A DNA stretch of 64,000 bases from Letharia columbiana (GCF_014066305.1 NW_023501036.1:62001-126000), one strand, 5' to 3'; shown: positions 1 to 11,540, counted from the stretch's first letter. Notes: generated by a model from the letters alone, not told the origin. A program made the numbers and translations.

Positions 1-1763
1 TCTCGTGCTGTCAACTTTGTAAGCGTAGCTTTGGTACAGGTAGACGAAGAAGATGACATCGTCGCGCAGAGTGGCCAGTCGATGGAGCGTAGGCATTTTG
101 ATCGTGAAGGCGAATAGATCGTCGATGAATGTGTTGAGGACTTTGTATGTCATTGCCCTCGCAGGCATGTGGGCGACGCTCTGTGCCATGGTAAGTATGG
201 AGTAAGGATGGGGACGGGTAAGCCTACCTTGAGCCTATAGTTGATGTACAGACTCGGGACCATCATCAGAAAGCCATAGGCGTAGACGCTGCCAACAAGG
301 GTAGTAATAACAAAGCTGTACCAGCTCTTGTGGGTATCGTAGATGAGACTGTAGACTGCGTACGCTCCGAGCAGCGGTACTGCTACCATGTAGAGATAGC
401 GGAAAGCGATCTCGTCATACTCTTTCGTCTTCTCCTCTGTTTGCGAAAGCTTATGCTTGTCCTCAAAGGTAACTTTATAAGGCAACAACGATCCCGGCTC
501 CGACTCGCGCACTCGGACATCGACAGTTTTGGTGATCTTCCACGCCTCAAGCAGGATGCCCATTCCTTGCCCCAGAAGAATCATCCAGGAGGTGCCTTCG
601 CTGTTGTCCATGAGATACAAAAAGATGACAGTCTGCATGAAGACGTTTGCAAGAATCGTCCTGACGGAGATGCCCACGTTGTCCTTCTTGTTGCGCCAGT
701 GAGAGACATCGCTTTTGAACGCCAGTGCTTCAAAGATCATATGAAGAACGCTGACTACCCCCGTGGTCACTAGCAGGTAGGTGTTCGTGTCGACAAGTAC
801 GCGCTTGAACATCTCGAATTCGCTGCCATCTCCGCCCGCCGGCATTGGACCACCGCTGGCAGCCTGTCTTTGCGTCTGCTTCATGCCCTCGTCAATACTG
901 GCGTAGATACTGAACTTCCAATTGGCCATGTTGTTCAATGTGATATGAAGAGGGAGCTCTTTGACTGTGCTGTTCAGCTCCGTCATGTGGTCCTTGAGCT
1001 GCCAGAAGGTATTCACAAAGAGTACGGGGTAGTACCAGCCATTCTGCCCCGAGACATCGCGCGCTCCGGTAGTCTCAAGGTGCACAAATTGGCGGACGGC
1101 TGGGTGCATACTCGTGAAGGGTTGGGAGCCAGAGTCCGGGATGAAAGACATGGTGAAATTGGGATGATAGTAGGATCCAACGCCCGGAGTCTTTGATATG
1201 TCCTCTTCCCCGGTTCCATTCTCGTTCGAACTGCCTAGGAGACTCTTCGTCTTCGTCACTTTCTTCTTCGGCAAGAATTGGTTTAGAGGCCGAACGAAGT
1301 GGTAAGCCTTAGCCACGTCGTAGCCTCTAGCTGTGGGGTCGAATGTGTGCCCATGCAGCGCAATATAGAAATGCGCCCATAGGGTACCGTTGTTCTGCAC
1401 CTCCTTCGGGACCTTGAAGATTGTGTCGATGTCCCGACTATCCTTCCAATTCCCAATTGTGAATCCTTTCTCTTCCAACACCAAACCCTCAGTCTTCACC
1501 GAGCCCAACGAAGGCATGGCGACCGATGAGGACACGTATATTGACAGGTCCAGGGTGCTGTTTAACGGCCATATCGGAGCGATCACTTGGGGTATGGGGT
1601 TGTACGTCGCTACTGGGCTCTCCGCTCTTTCATCGAAGGCAGGGACTGGGGCTCCTGCGAGCGGCGCGGACGTGTTCGAGTTTCCACCTTTGTTTCCGAA
1701 GAATTGGGATATGGCGAATTGTACGAGCATGAATATGGCTATACCTTGAAGTGCCGATTTCAT
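1..1763 (-). CDS. CLPTM1-family multi-pass membrane protein (3'-partial)
   Basis: Homologue of CLPTM1 (cleft lip and palate transmembrane protein 1), a multi-pass ER/Golgi membrane protein family; its fungal role is poorly defined. The reading frame starts at the ATG at 1763 with a hydrophobic N-terminal segment (AIFMLVQFAISQFF), continues through the lumenal domain and then several membrane segments (for example around TYLLVTTGVVSVLHMIF and YLYMVAVPLLGAYAVYSL). A 47-bp intron at 181-227 (GTAGGC...ACAG on the minus strand) joins YINYRLK to SVAHMPARAMTYK. After it the family-typical LNTFIDDLFAF and IKMPTLHRLA blocks follow and run off the window edge, so the C-terminus is missing. The gene is divergent from the LOG-type gene at 2291. 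The family assignment is secure; the function is known only by homology. Confidence 0.93.
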
Positions 1764-2290
1764 GGTGGCCTAGTACTTGGTCAGCATCGATGGCGAGAGA
1801 GGCACGAAAAGTCTCAACGACCAATTCTCACACTTAGACCTGCTTGTCTTTCGCCTGCATCTGCAGGCTGCGCTGCTTGAGGAGGCATCTTAAACGGTCC
1901 TTCGATTACTATTGAAGTGATGGGCAACAGGACAGCCAGATTTCGTTGTCACCGTATTGGACCCTGATCGTCATCGGAGATGGATGTAGGACCAGCTCAT
2001 ATGTCGAGGACAGAGTATCCCCGGTTTTCGGCCGTCGGGCCTGCATCAACTCACATTGAAGCCAATTGGAGCACCCAGGCGTCCATTCACTTGGTAACCT
2101 TGCGATTTGCACTTAGGGAAAGACGAAAATGTCCCTCCATTATCGTTAACGCTGCCTTCAACGAACTGACCACCAAAAGGCCCTGAGCCTGGCCTTCATT
2201 ATCTTGCAGTTCCGACATTCCTGGGATAAATACCCAGGCATCTGCTCAAAAGACCAAAAGCTCCAACGTTCCCCCCTCTGAAAATCAATA
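1764..2290. promoter_or_regulatory. Divergent intergenic region (CLPTM1 / LOG)
   Basis: This 527-bp gap separates two divergently transcribed genes and must hold both promoters. No open frame in it looks like a gene and I recognise no specific operator. Its coding-strand end toward the LOG gene is pyrimidine-rich (around 2265-2290), as is common before fungal start codons. Confidence 0.5.
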
Positions 2291-3077
2291 ATGGCATCGG
2301 AACCCTCGAGACCAGCTCTTCAAAGCTCCACCGTCTCACGCCCCGCCAGCAGCAGCATCTCCAGCACTACCGAACGTCGTGTTATTTGCGTCTTGTGAGC
2401 CTCCTCCCTCCTATCCGGCCTCTGGCTCATACTAAAACAATAACAGCTGCGGCTCCTCCTCCGGCACCTCTCCCACTCATCTCGCCTCCGCCAAATCCCT
2501 CGGCGAAACCTTCCACAAGCACAACATCCACCTCGTCTACGGCGGCGGTACCGTCGGCATGATGGGCGAAATCGCCCGCACGCTCGTCTCCCTCTCAGGC
2601 CCCGACTCCGTTTCCGGCATAATCCCCACGGCTCTCGTGCAATTTGAACAAGAAGGCCGCCCGGGTACGGCATCCGCACATAACGGCTGCTCGATCGACG
2701 AAAACGTGTACGGCCGCATGACAGTTGTGGCGGACATGCATACACGCAAGCAGTTGATGGCGAAGAAAGTCATGGAGGGAGGGCCTGGGAGTGGGTTTGT
2801 TGCGTTATCAGGGGGCTACGGGACATTGGAGGAGTTGATGGAGGTGATTACATGGAATCAGCTTGGGATACATGGGATGGGGATTGTGGTGTACAATGTA
2901 GAGGGGTATTATGATGGGTTGATACAATGGGTGAGGACGGCGGTGAGCGCCGGGTTCATCGCGCCGGGTAATGCGGGAATTTTGGTTGAGGCGCTGGATG
3001 CGGAGGAGGTGGTTAGGGAGTTGAAGGAATATAAGGTAGCGGAAGGTAGATTCAAATTGGATTGGGCTCAGAAGTGA
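2291..3077 (+). CDS. LOG-type cytokinin riboside 5'-monophosphate phosphoribohydrolase (lysine decarboxylase-like fold)
   Basis: Spliced CDS join(2291..2394, 2447..3077), 244 residues. The 52-bp intron (GTGAGC...TAACAG) joins RRVICVF to CGSSSGTSP, restoring the family start VFCGSS. The LOG family hydrolyses N6-modified nucleoside 5'-monophosphates to free base and ribose 5-phosphate; many members are mis-named lysine decarboxylase. Visible motifs are LVYGGGTVGMMG near residue 65, the catalytic-arginine region DMHTRKQLM (Arg about 135) and SGGYGTLEE at about 156-164 followed by TWNQLGIHG. The signature is usually written PGGxGTxxE; here Ser stands for Pro, which may be normal for fungal members. 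The start has the clean context AATAATGGC. It is convergent with the proteasome gene. Whether the fungus makes cytokinins or only recycles nucleotides cannot be told. Confidence 0.92.
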
Positions 3078-3244
3078 GTTGGGTTGAGGTGCTGGGCCGG
3101 GTTATTCTCAAAGTGGGCACGCATCACGAAATCATGCCAGCATGCATAGCGAGGCGTTGGAATATACCCACAGACGCATGAAAATCACCAAGCTTGAAGA
3201 GATATGCTTGAACAATTACAGCTTCCAGCGGCCGGAAGTCCTCT

Positions 3245-4187
3245 CTATGTGTCCACCTCCATGCTATCACCAGCATCTGCGCCTTCACCACCCTCGGCCA
3301 CCCTCGTCTCAGCAGCCGGCTCTGCACCCTCCAAAGCAGCCTCCAACAACGGTCCCACCTCAGACCCATCATACAACTTGAAGCTCTCCGTCTTCCTCTT
3401 CCCATCACTCGCCATGCCCGTGACCCCCACACTGGCGTTATCAATCGTCAGCTCCTTGTCTTGACTCAAGCTCTCCTTCAGCGCCCTCAGCCCATGTTTG
3501 ATCAGCTCATCCCTGCTGGAGTCCGCAAATTCCTCTAGATGCCTCTCCAGATACGTCCTGGCCATTTGACTTCTCGCCCCAATCGCACAAGCCACCATCT
3601 CCTGCGTCATCCCTGAGGGCTGGAACTCGAACAGATGCGGTCCCGTCTCGTCGACCCCAGCAACCAGCAAACCAACGCCATAAGGCCGCTTGCCGTAGAC
3701 TTGTGTAGATGTTTGAGCGCGGTCGCCGATCTGGGTGACCATGCGTTCGAGGGGTATGGGACGGCCGTAGGTCATTTTAGATGCGAGCGCTTGCTGTTTC
3801 ATGAAGTTGGAGAGGACGCGGGCGTCGGAGGCGAGGCCGGCGAGGGCGATACCGACGTGCGAGTCTATGCCTATTACTTTTTTCTGGTAGGAGGAGAGTT
3901 CTTCTGCATTTCGCTGGGGTAGGAGGGCGGGTTAGCTATTTGGTGTAGAGGATTTGAGGTACCCGAGGAAGAGGAAGGGTGTACCTTAAGTGCTACTAGC
4001 ACGGTATGTGTCTTGCTGGCGATTCCAACCACCACTGAGCCTTGCTTGACAGCTTCTGATGCATACTCGACCTGGAAAATACGGCCCTGCGGCGAGCTGC
4101 AGTGACCGTAAGCTAGAGCTCATCAATGGTAGGACATGGAGCTGCATACAAGGTCACCGAATCGTTGTCATAGTTGTTTCTGAACAT
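3245..4187 (-). CDS. PRE5: 20S proteasome subunit alpha type (PRE5 / alpha-6)
   Basis: Spliced CDS complement(join(3245..3913, 3985..4096, 4150..4187)), 272 residues. The protein starts [18 protein letters not shown], followed by [15 protein letters not shown], the N-terminal alpha-subunit signature (proteasome subunit A N-terminal segment) that helps form the gate of the 20S core. The introns are 53 bp (4097-4149) and 71 bp (3914-3984), with GT and AG ends on the minus strand. The core continues with [37 protein letters not shown] and [23 protein letters not shown]. Alpha subunits lack the catalytic Thr, as here. The acidic C-terminal tail ends in SMEVDT. The subunit acts in the 20S/26S proteasome in nucleus and cytosol. 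It is divergent from the DUF6594 gene across 542 bp. Confidence 0.96.
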
Positions 4188-4729
4188 CCTGAAGGACCCC
4201 AAGCATCAGTGGTCGTGTTATGAACTTCCAGTGAGTTTGGAACACCGGGTGTAGGATTATGAGGTGGTCGGTCTGAGGAAGCTTGAATCCTTGGAGAGCT
4301 CAGGCAGTCGAAGGCGACGTGATCCTCGTAGGGCTGAGTGAAGTGCACCACTGTCAGCGCCAAGAAGACAAAAGTCGGCGGTGCGACAGCTTCTACTGGC
4401 TCCAAGGACGGGATACCTCGCTCTGCGGGCAAATACAATTAATCATATCCGAATAGATCAGCTTCAAGGACAATCCTGAGTAATGGACTCAAGGCTTCCT
4501 TGCCGGTTAACCAGACGCTTTGCGTTGAATCCAATGCACTGTGCATGCAGCTGCACGGCTACGCACCGAGGCATTTGAAGTCGAAAATCACATGGGCGTT
4601 CCGGTGAGGCTGTGATTCACGCCCGGCAGTATCTTCTATGGAGTATGTATGATACATAAAGAGCCGATGACCGGTTCGATTCAGAAAGGTTCCTAACCTA
4701 AGGACCGTTACTGAGAACTCCTACAAGTG
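4188..4729. promoter_or_regulatory. Divergent intergenic region (PRE5 / DUF6594)
   Basis: This 542-bp gap between divergent start codons must carry both promoters. I looked for an exact proteasome-associated control element (GGTGGCAAA) and found only a weak resemblance (GCGGGCAAA near 4425), so no site is called. Confidence 0.4.
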
Positions 4730-5742
4730 ATGATGGCAGAAGCCGCTGATGGAGATGACTCATACTCCAAATCCACAGGCCCCAATGTTCAGGACGATTC
4801 CAATATAAGGATAGAGAGTTCGGAGACAGCTCGTCTTTTTCGTAGTTTGTGGAGCAATATTACAGATGACAATGCCCTTACTCTTTATGGCTTCCGAAGG
4901 TTCAGAACGACTCATCTACTCAATCTACGACTCTTAGAGACTGAGATCGACAAACTTGATCACCAGGTCTATCAAGCTGGACTGAGTCTGGGTCTTCCAA
5001 CGACAAGCGGAGATAAGTTGGGGTTGAAGCACAGCAAGAGAGATAGACATGCACCAAGCCCGGAGGCAGTCCTCAATCCTCAGCTTGTGTCGAAGCTACG
5101 CCAGCTTCTGAAAGAGTACGGTATGTTTCTATAACAATCACGAGACCAGGATTACTTGGACTAATTCAGTGTTCCATCTCAGATGAAGGATTAGTCTCAT
5201 TCAATCAGATCATGATGATGGAGACCTTTGCTTTGGCGGACAACAGCTGGCAAGCTAGCCTTCGAAGTGACAACCAAAACCCCTACGAGATGTACAAAAC
5301 GCGGCTCGTACGCGTTGACACGGTCAGTCGAAGCCGCTCAGGTGATCTTCTTCGGCGCAGTTTGCGAAAATACTTGCGGGCTTTCTGGTTCTTTATTCGC
5401 TTTCGAGGACAACACGCCTACCAAAAGCGCAGCGCTTACTTTTCGCCCACCGAGCTGGAATCCAACCTCAAACGATCTTATCAGAATACCAGCCGACTCG
5501 CAGATATTATTACCCGGTTTTTGATTGCGCTGATAGCGGGTGCTTTTCTTGTGACACCGCTGGCAATTCTTTCGCATCAGTCAACCGTTATAGCACATCT
5601 GGTCACTATATCCGTTTGTATTGTTTTGTTTTCTCTGCTTGTGTCGCTTCTAACCAGGGCCTCGAACGAAGAAACGATGGTGGCTTCTGCGGCGTATGCG
5701 GCTGTGCTATCAGTGTTCTTCTCTAACAATTCGGGTTCATGA
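4730..5742 (+). CDS. DUF6594 membrane protein
   Basis: Spliced CDS join(4730..5120, 5183..5742), 316 residues, with a 62-bp intron (GTATGT...TCTCAG). The N-terminal half has the family pattern LYGFRRFRTTHLLNLRLLETEI, then LDHQVYQAGL. The C-terminus carries two to three membrane segments (FLIALIAGAFLVTPLAIL; HLVTISVCIVLFSLLVSLL) and the family-typical SNEETMVASAAYAAVLSVF. DUF6594 proteins are abundant in Pezizomycotina and of unknown function. Tandem ATGs at 4730 and 4733 make the exact start uncertain by one codon. The frame is intact. Confidence 0.85.
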
Positions 5743-6645
5743 GCTGTTGTCAAAGTCATCGAACCACTAGCTAGCTAATATGAAGTTCTTGAAGGTAGCG
5801 TTGATGAATGAAAGCACTGAGTAGCCGTCTCTCAAATAGCGTTTTACCTGCTCAGGATGATTCAATGAACTTGTTGTTACAACCTAGGATGTAATAGAAA
5901 TCACTTGGCACGAGCTAATTGGTTGCTTGTTCAGATGCGTACAGAAGTATGCACCTGGCGGTCGGGCTTAGCGCTATCGCAGCACAGATTTATCGAGACG
6001 GGGGACACGAAGTACCTTTGTACATTGTTCGATCCCCACAATGTTGTGTGGCGACCTCAAATCTACGAATGCTCGGATGAGCGAAGATTTGAGCATCAGT
6101 ATGTAACGCCAACACAATCTTGGACGTGGGGTTAGGACTTTGGGAGTGAGGGCGACTTTCTCGCAAGAACCCTCATTGCTTATGCGGGCGCGGAGGTAGG
6201 TTGGATGGGGTGGGGTGGGGTGGGGTACATTGTGATAAGCCCCTTTTAATGTAGGCTTACAGCTTACTAAGTCAGATACTGGTACCGTTGATACATCGTC
6301 GAAGTGGTAAAATGATGTCCCGAGCGAAATAATGGTGTCAAAAGAACTCTCGCCCAAATCAAATCAGCTGATATTGGTTTTAGCTGTGAACCATTTCGTC
6401 ATGTTACTGTTATCTGTACAGCTATGAAGGCATGAAGGCACACTCGTAAGGTAGAGCTAGCCGTGCATTAGTTTGAGATCTTCACCACGAGGCGTCCAAT
6501 CATTCTCAGATGCAGTCCACCACCTCGCTGATCCTTCAGCCGCAGTCCAGAGCTGAGCCTGGGGAACTGCTCAGGGCCATTCTTCATCTTCCATCCATTG
6601 ACGAAATCAGATCTCCTGCTGAATTCCCGCCAGTCAAAAAGAATC
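5743..6645. other. Intergenic region upstream of the NLR gene
   Basis: About 0.9 kb without a recognisable gene. It holds a run of four GGGG blocks separated by single T (6207-6225), a possible G-quadruplex. The rest presumably contains the NLR promoter. Short open frames here have no family resemblance. Confidence 0.5.
6207..6225 (+). repeat. (GGGGT)n microsatellite / potential G-quadruplex
   Basis: Four consecutive GGGG tracts with single-T loops, a textbook G-quadruplex motif on the plus strand, about 420 bp upstream of the NLR start codon. Structure and function are inferred only from the motif. Confidence 0.7.
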
Positions 6646-9600
6646 ATGAGTGCGAGAAGACGACTCAGGCCCGAAGACTACACGGTTGGGTGGCTCTGTG
6701 CGTTAGCGCGGACCGAGCAAGTAGCAGCCATCAAGATGTTAGACGAACAGCATCAAGAGCTTCCGAAGCCCGTCGGTGATCATAACACATACACCTATGG
6801 CTCCATCGGTAGTCACAATATTGTCATCGCATGCTTGCCCATCAGCCACCCTGGCACGACCCCTGCCACAAGAATGGCAGACCTACTGCCCACAAGCTTT
6901 CCAAATATGAGACTACATTTGTTTGTGGGCATAGGTGGGGGGATACCGCACGATCCTCCACATCTGGATGCCAGTCAAGACATTCATCTGGGGGATGTTG
7001 TCGTTGGGGTGGATCAGACTCCCGGCGTTGCAGGTGTTGTTCAGTATGACTTCATGAGAGATAAAGGAGAGGAGGGCAGAGACCTGCTGGGAATATTTGA
7101 TAAACCGAACCCAGAATTGTTGACCGCCTTGGGAAAGTTGTTCTCCAACTACGAAATGGGAGACAGTAATCCCCACCTACAACTGGCAAAGTTGACAGGA
7201 TTGAGGTCAGATTTCGCCCGTCCCCCACCGGGAGGAGATAAGTTCTACCGGTCAACCTACAAGCACATCAACGGTGCCCCAAACTGCGATCAATGCTCTA
7301 TCGATCAAATAGTAGTCCGAAATGAGCGTCAGCCACTTAAGCAGGAGTCACTGGAGCAGGAGACTCCGATTCCGGTATTTCATCAAGGTCAAATTCTGTC
7401 GGGGAACTCGGTCATCAAGGACGCTAAACGCAGAGATGAGCTCAGCCAAGCATATCCTCACGCCCGCTGCCTTGAAATGGAGGCTGCCGGAGTGGTGGAC
7501 CAGACGCACTGTTTAGTGATACGGGGTATTTCCGACTATGCGGACTCTCATAAGAACCAAACATGGCAACCTTATGCGGCAGGGACAGCAGCAGCTTTCG
7601 CAAGAGAACTACTCTTGACCGTCCAACCTTCTGTTGTAAAAGAATTGGGAAACATAGCTCCCACCGCTGGGCAGGCTGCTGACCCGCAATCTAGCGGAAA
7701 TCTAGAGCCAGGTGCGTAGGACTGTCTCACATCAGCAGAATCAAACTTTCAGGTCGAAGGGTGGAGCGGCGCCGCTTAATTCTGATTGTGTATAATCGCT
7801 GTATGCAAGCAGGGTCAATGCCCGGGGAAAGTTCTAGAACCGAAAAGAGGCCTGAAAAAATGTCAATGAATTTGTAGAATTGTCGTTAGGGAGGGGCCGA
7901 TTCTCTTCAAACATGCACCTCATCATCCCAGCTTCACGTGTATCGGTTTTGACTGTAGAAATTTCTCGATGTTCTTTGTTTGGCATTAGATGTTTAAGAC
8001 GTAATACTGTTGGTTCAGCTTCTGGCAGATACTGACCACGGCTGTTAGGCAATGTGCATTGGATGGTTCCCAAAAGGGCCAACAAGCTTTTCACCGGCCG
8101 GACCCGGATTCTCGAAAAGCTAGGCCATAGCCTGGCGTCCCAGCCCCCTTCTTCGTCGGCGAGCGAAGAGCAGAAGGTTTTTGTCATAGTTGGTTATGGC
8201 GGGATTGGAAAGAGTGAGGTGTGCTTGAAGTTCGCAAATGACCATCGTCAACAGTGAGACACCACTACATTGAGCACACGCAGTTCTCTTCGTCATCTAA
8301 CACTGCTCAAACAGTTTCTGGGGCGTTTTCTGGATCGACGCTAGCAGTGAAGAAACAGCAAAGCAGTCCTTCATCGATATCGGGAAACTGTGTGGTGGAA
8401 AAGCGGAGTCTTTTGAGCAAGTGAAAACATGGCTTGCCAACATCTGTTATTCTTGGATCCTTATCATCGACAACGCCGACAATCCTGATATCGACTATGC
8501 TATGTTTTTCCCATCCGGAGAGAAGGGTAACATTCTTCTGACCACTCGGAATCAGCAATATCGCGACCATGAAACCGTCGGTTGCGAGGATCTAGATCAT
8601 CTGGACCTTCAAGATGCTACGTCGCTTCTCTTTAAAGCCGCTGGGATAGCCGAATCATCGCGTGGAGACAATCACAAGGCGGCAGAGAAAGTTATTCAAG
8701 ATCTGAGTTACCATACTCTCGCTATCGTTCAAGCAGGAGCATTCATCAAGCTTCGGCTTTGTTCACTTGGAGACTATCCCAAAATTTTCAAAGAACAGAA
8801 AGAGCAAGTCCTGAAGTATTGTCCAACACCAGCACAACCGACCGATAGAAGTGTATTCGCGACGTTTGAGATCTCGGCTACCCATCTGGAATCATCTCAA
8901 GACCAGAATGCTGCGAATGCGCTCAGCTTGCTTCAACTCTTAGGTTTCTTTCACTTTCAGGAAATACCTGAGCTGATGTTTTTAAGAGCGCGGAACCAGG
9001 CTATTGCTATACGTGAAAAGATAGGCAGAGGAATGCCACAGGATGAGATTTACCGACTGTCTGAGTTACAGATCTCTCGCCTACCTGAATTCATCATGCC
9101 GAGGAACCACATTGCTACAGATTCCATCCCATGGCAGTGGCGCGAAACCCTGAATCTCCTAGAATCCTACTCAATCATTAAATTTAGTGGGACTGGTGAA
9201 GATCTTTCCTTCTCGATGCATCCACTTGCTCACACGTGGGCTCGCAGTCGCCCCGGACTAACATCTAGAGAGCAGAGTTGGGCAGCAGCTGGCTCGGTCA
9301 TCGCTTTGTCGATGCGTGGAACGAATTACAATATGTTCCATGAAAAGCTTCGATCGCACGTTGAAGCTTACCTAGGTTACCCGATTCTTGAGTACCGAGC
9401 GGAAATGACAGAACTGGAGATTTGTCAAACTCATTTCCGAATCTGCTGGCTCGTTCTACATCTGCTTCATACTTCAAGACTTCGAGATCTTCTTAAAATA
9501 CTCGAGACATTTGAGGCCTGGACGGGCGCTAGTGGAGAATCCAGCTTACAGATAAAACTCCTTACTGCCAACTGCTTTCTTGAAGAGGGACAGCACCAAA

Positions 9601-10187
9601 CAGCGGTAGGGCTACTGGAGCGGCTAGTCGAGACTGATCATGCTGATGATCTCGATCTGCAAGCTACACTTGCAAACGCCTATATCGAGTGCAAGCAGCA
9701 CCAAAAGGCAGTACCTCTACTCGAGCGCCTAGCCAAGATACAAGAGAGAACAGAAACGCCGGATGATGAGTATCTTTTGTGGTTACGACACCTGCTTGGA
9801 TGCGCATATATTGGAAACAAGCAGTTTGAAAGAGCAGCACCGCTTCTTGAGCAAATAGTCGAGATACAAAAGGGATCGATGGTGTCTACACATCGTGGTC
9901 GTATAGCATCTGAATTTATGCTTGGAAGAGCCTACATAGGCAATAAGCAGTATGAGGAAGCGGCAAAAATCCTTCAACAAGTACTTGACATACGATCTCA
10001 AATACTAGATGTCAAGGATCCCGGTCTCCTCGCTACGCAGTATTGGCTTGTAAAAGCTTATATTGCCATGGGAAACGGTCATTATGGAAGAGCAGCGGAG
10101 CTCCTTGAGCAGGTGTTCAGGATAGATGGAGTTTTCTGGCACCTGAAAACCCTGATCGTTTGGCATCGCAGCACGAGCTTGCAGTAG
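6646..10187 (+). CDS. NLR-type STAND protein: nucleoside-phosphorylase-like, NB-ARC, TPR; truncated by frameshift
   Basis: Spliced CDS join(6646..7711, 8049..8253, 8315..10187), 1047 residues. Residues 1-355 form a PNP/UDP-phosphorylase-like domain (DYTVGWLCAL at the start; CLEMEAAGVVDQ and RGISDYADSHKN near its end). NB-ARC follows: FTGRTRILEKL, Walker A GYGGIGKS at 404-411, Walker B ILIID at 472-476, LLTTRN, and YHTLAIVQAGAFI in the GLPL position. TPR-like repeats begin near residue 840. The first intron is 337 bp, long for this genome, but its phase fits exactly; the second is 61 bp. Such proteins are fungal NLRs linked in some species to allorecognition and programmed cell death. The last in-frame 44-residue unit lacks one base (near 10125-10140), so translation ends at 10187 and the next units lie out of frame. 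It could be a functional short allele, a pseudogene or a sequencing error. Confidence 0.85.
7712..8048 (+). other. Long first intron of the NLR gene
   Basis: 337 bp between the GTGCGT donor and a GTTAG acceptor. The acceptor phase restores GNVHWMVPKRANKLFTGR, the usual lead-in to NB-ARC. Nothing else recognisable lies inside. An unrecognised small exon cannot be excluded. Confidence 0.6.
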
Positions 10188-10430
10188 CTTATATTGCCAT
10201 GGGAAACGGTCATTATGGAAGAGCAGCGGAGCTCCTTGAGCAGGTGTTCAGGATAGATGAGGAAACGCTAGCATCGGAAGACCCTGATCGTTTGGCATCG
10301 CAGCACAAGCTTGCTGAAGCTTATATTGGTATGGGAAACGGTCATTATGGAAGAGCAGCGGAGCTCCTTGAGCAGGTGTTCAGGATAGAGGAGAATATTC
10401 TGGCACCGGACGACTCTAATCGTATTATTT
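10056..10430 (+). repeat. 132-bp TPR-coding direct repeats, three units
   Basis: The block beginning GCTTATATTG(C/G)(C/T)ATGGGAAACGG recurs at about 10056, 10187 and 10319. Matching bases lie 131 bp apart between units 1 and 2, and 132 bp apart between units 2 and 3. About 70 nt are identical between units 1 and 2, and nearly so in unit 3. Each unit encodes a 44-residue TPR (AYIAMGNGHYGRAAELLEQV). Base-level identity implies recent duplication or gene conversion. The 131-bp spacing shows that unit 1 has lost one base. Confidence 0.9.
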
Positions 10431-10516
10431 CGCAGCAATTGCTCGAAGAAGTCCGTAGGCGTATTGAGGCTGAGAACGATGCTGAATCCGCGTCTGCATC
10501 TGGAGAGACGACTTGA
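10160..10516 (+). pseudogene. Out-of-frame C-terminal TPR tail of the NLR gene
   Basis: This frame encodes the last two TPR units and a tail (RRRIEAENDAESASASGETT) ending at 10516. It is one base out of register with the main NLR frame and has no start context of its own. It is best read as the former C-terminus cut off by the 1-nt deletion in the preceding unit. Confidence 0.8.
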
Positions 10517-10958
10517 CCTTCTATCTAGAGCCAAAGAGCAGCTGCAGGATTTGCAAAGATATTTCATGGCATTAAGAGTTCATATCGCCAAAGCGTTAGG
10601 ACGTGGTTTGGAAAGAGATAGATGAACGAAATCAAAATATGGGAGCGATGAACCCAGAATACAACCTGGAAGAATGTTCCCAGTCCATGTTCCAAACTTG
10701 TTACGATGTGCGGCACATGTTTCAGTTGTCCCCCCAAGTAATTGGCCTAAGTGTGTTATACTAGGCCTCTTCGAATAGTACAATTAAACGGCCCCTTCTG
10801 GCCCCTTACGCTCGCTCGTCCCAATATTTACGAGTAATCTCCCGATAGGGCTAAAGGTGTACCTTTTAGCGCCAAGACCTTGTCATGCTCCGACAACGAC
10901 AAGATTTCCATATCAGCTTTGAACGTGGCAGTGTAGACATGCATCTCACTCCAGCGCT
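10517..10958. other. Intergenic region
   Basis: About 440 bp between the end of the NLR frame and the NACHT relic. I see no gene or repeat in it. Confidence 0.5.
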
Positions 10959-11540
10959 ATGGCTAACCTTTGGGATATCGCCTGCTCCAAGCTGCCCGAG
11001 GAGCAGCAAGGTTTACTCACGTCAGGACTGACTCTTCTGGCCCAGTTCGACGAGTTGAGCTTTACAGTCGAACAGACCCGCGGAGATGCGGAATCGCATC
11101 GATGGAAGATCAAGACGAAGAATGGAACCATCGTCCTGCGCAAGCATTTCGATAAGATGGTTTCGTGGATTTAGAGATTTATAATCCTTGCGAACGTAGG
11201 TCTTCCCCAGTTCAAGAAACCCTAGACAATGGTGATGATAAGTCAGATTTTCTTTACTTCTACAGCTTTCTAGATCCGGAGGAGCTGGAGCGCTGGAAGG
11301 TCGCAGAAATTGCCCGCTCGATTGTGAAGCAGCTGTTGGTCCGGTCCTAAAAACCTCCAGCTTACGTAAATGAGAAGTAACAGTTTAGCCTGGTTATCTT
11401 TGATGATACAACCTGCCCCTTTCGCTTCGCCCACACCTCAGTCTAGGACTGACTCTTGTATCTGCGGAGTGAGTAGAAGATGCCAGACGAGAACTATGCA
11501 TATTTGGCTCAGCGTTCCTTTAGATACTATTGCAGGCGTC
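10959..11540 (+). pseudogene. Collapsed relic of a NACHT-type NLR
   Basis: Three separated fragments resemble parts of one fungal NACHT/STAND gene. First is an N-terminal piece, MANLWDIACSKLPEEQQ then NGTIVLRKHFDKMVSWI (10959-11171). Second is a piece resembling the start of the NACHT region, FLYFYSFLDPEELERW and IARSIVKQLL (about 11243-11340). Third is a piece resembling the region after NACHT, LVIFDDTTCPFRFAHTSV (about 11392-11445), matching the usual RFAHLSV-type motif, followed by in-frame TAG, TGA and TAG codons. Each of these stops is one C-to-T change from a sense codon. The catalytic body (Walker A/B) is absent, so a large internal deletion is inferred. It lies just downstream of the PNP/NB-ARC/TPR gene. 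Family assignment is by motif only. Confidence 0.6.

Noticed and set aside
330..773. Plus-strand open frames within the CLPTM1-family gene
   Set aside because: Shadows of the minus-strand gene, whose sequence matches the family throughout.
4410..4435. Proteasome control element (PACE-like) upstream of PRE5
   Set aside because: Only a partial match (GCGGGCAAA instead of GGTGGCAAA).
7834..8187. Minus-strand open frame across the NLR intron 1/exon 2
   Set aside because: Partly antisense to the NB-ARC exon; no domain resemblance.
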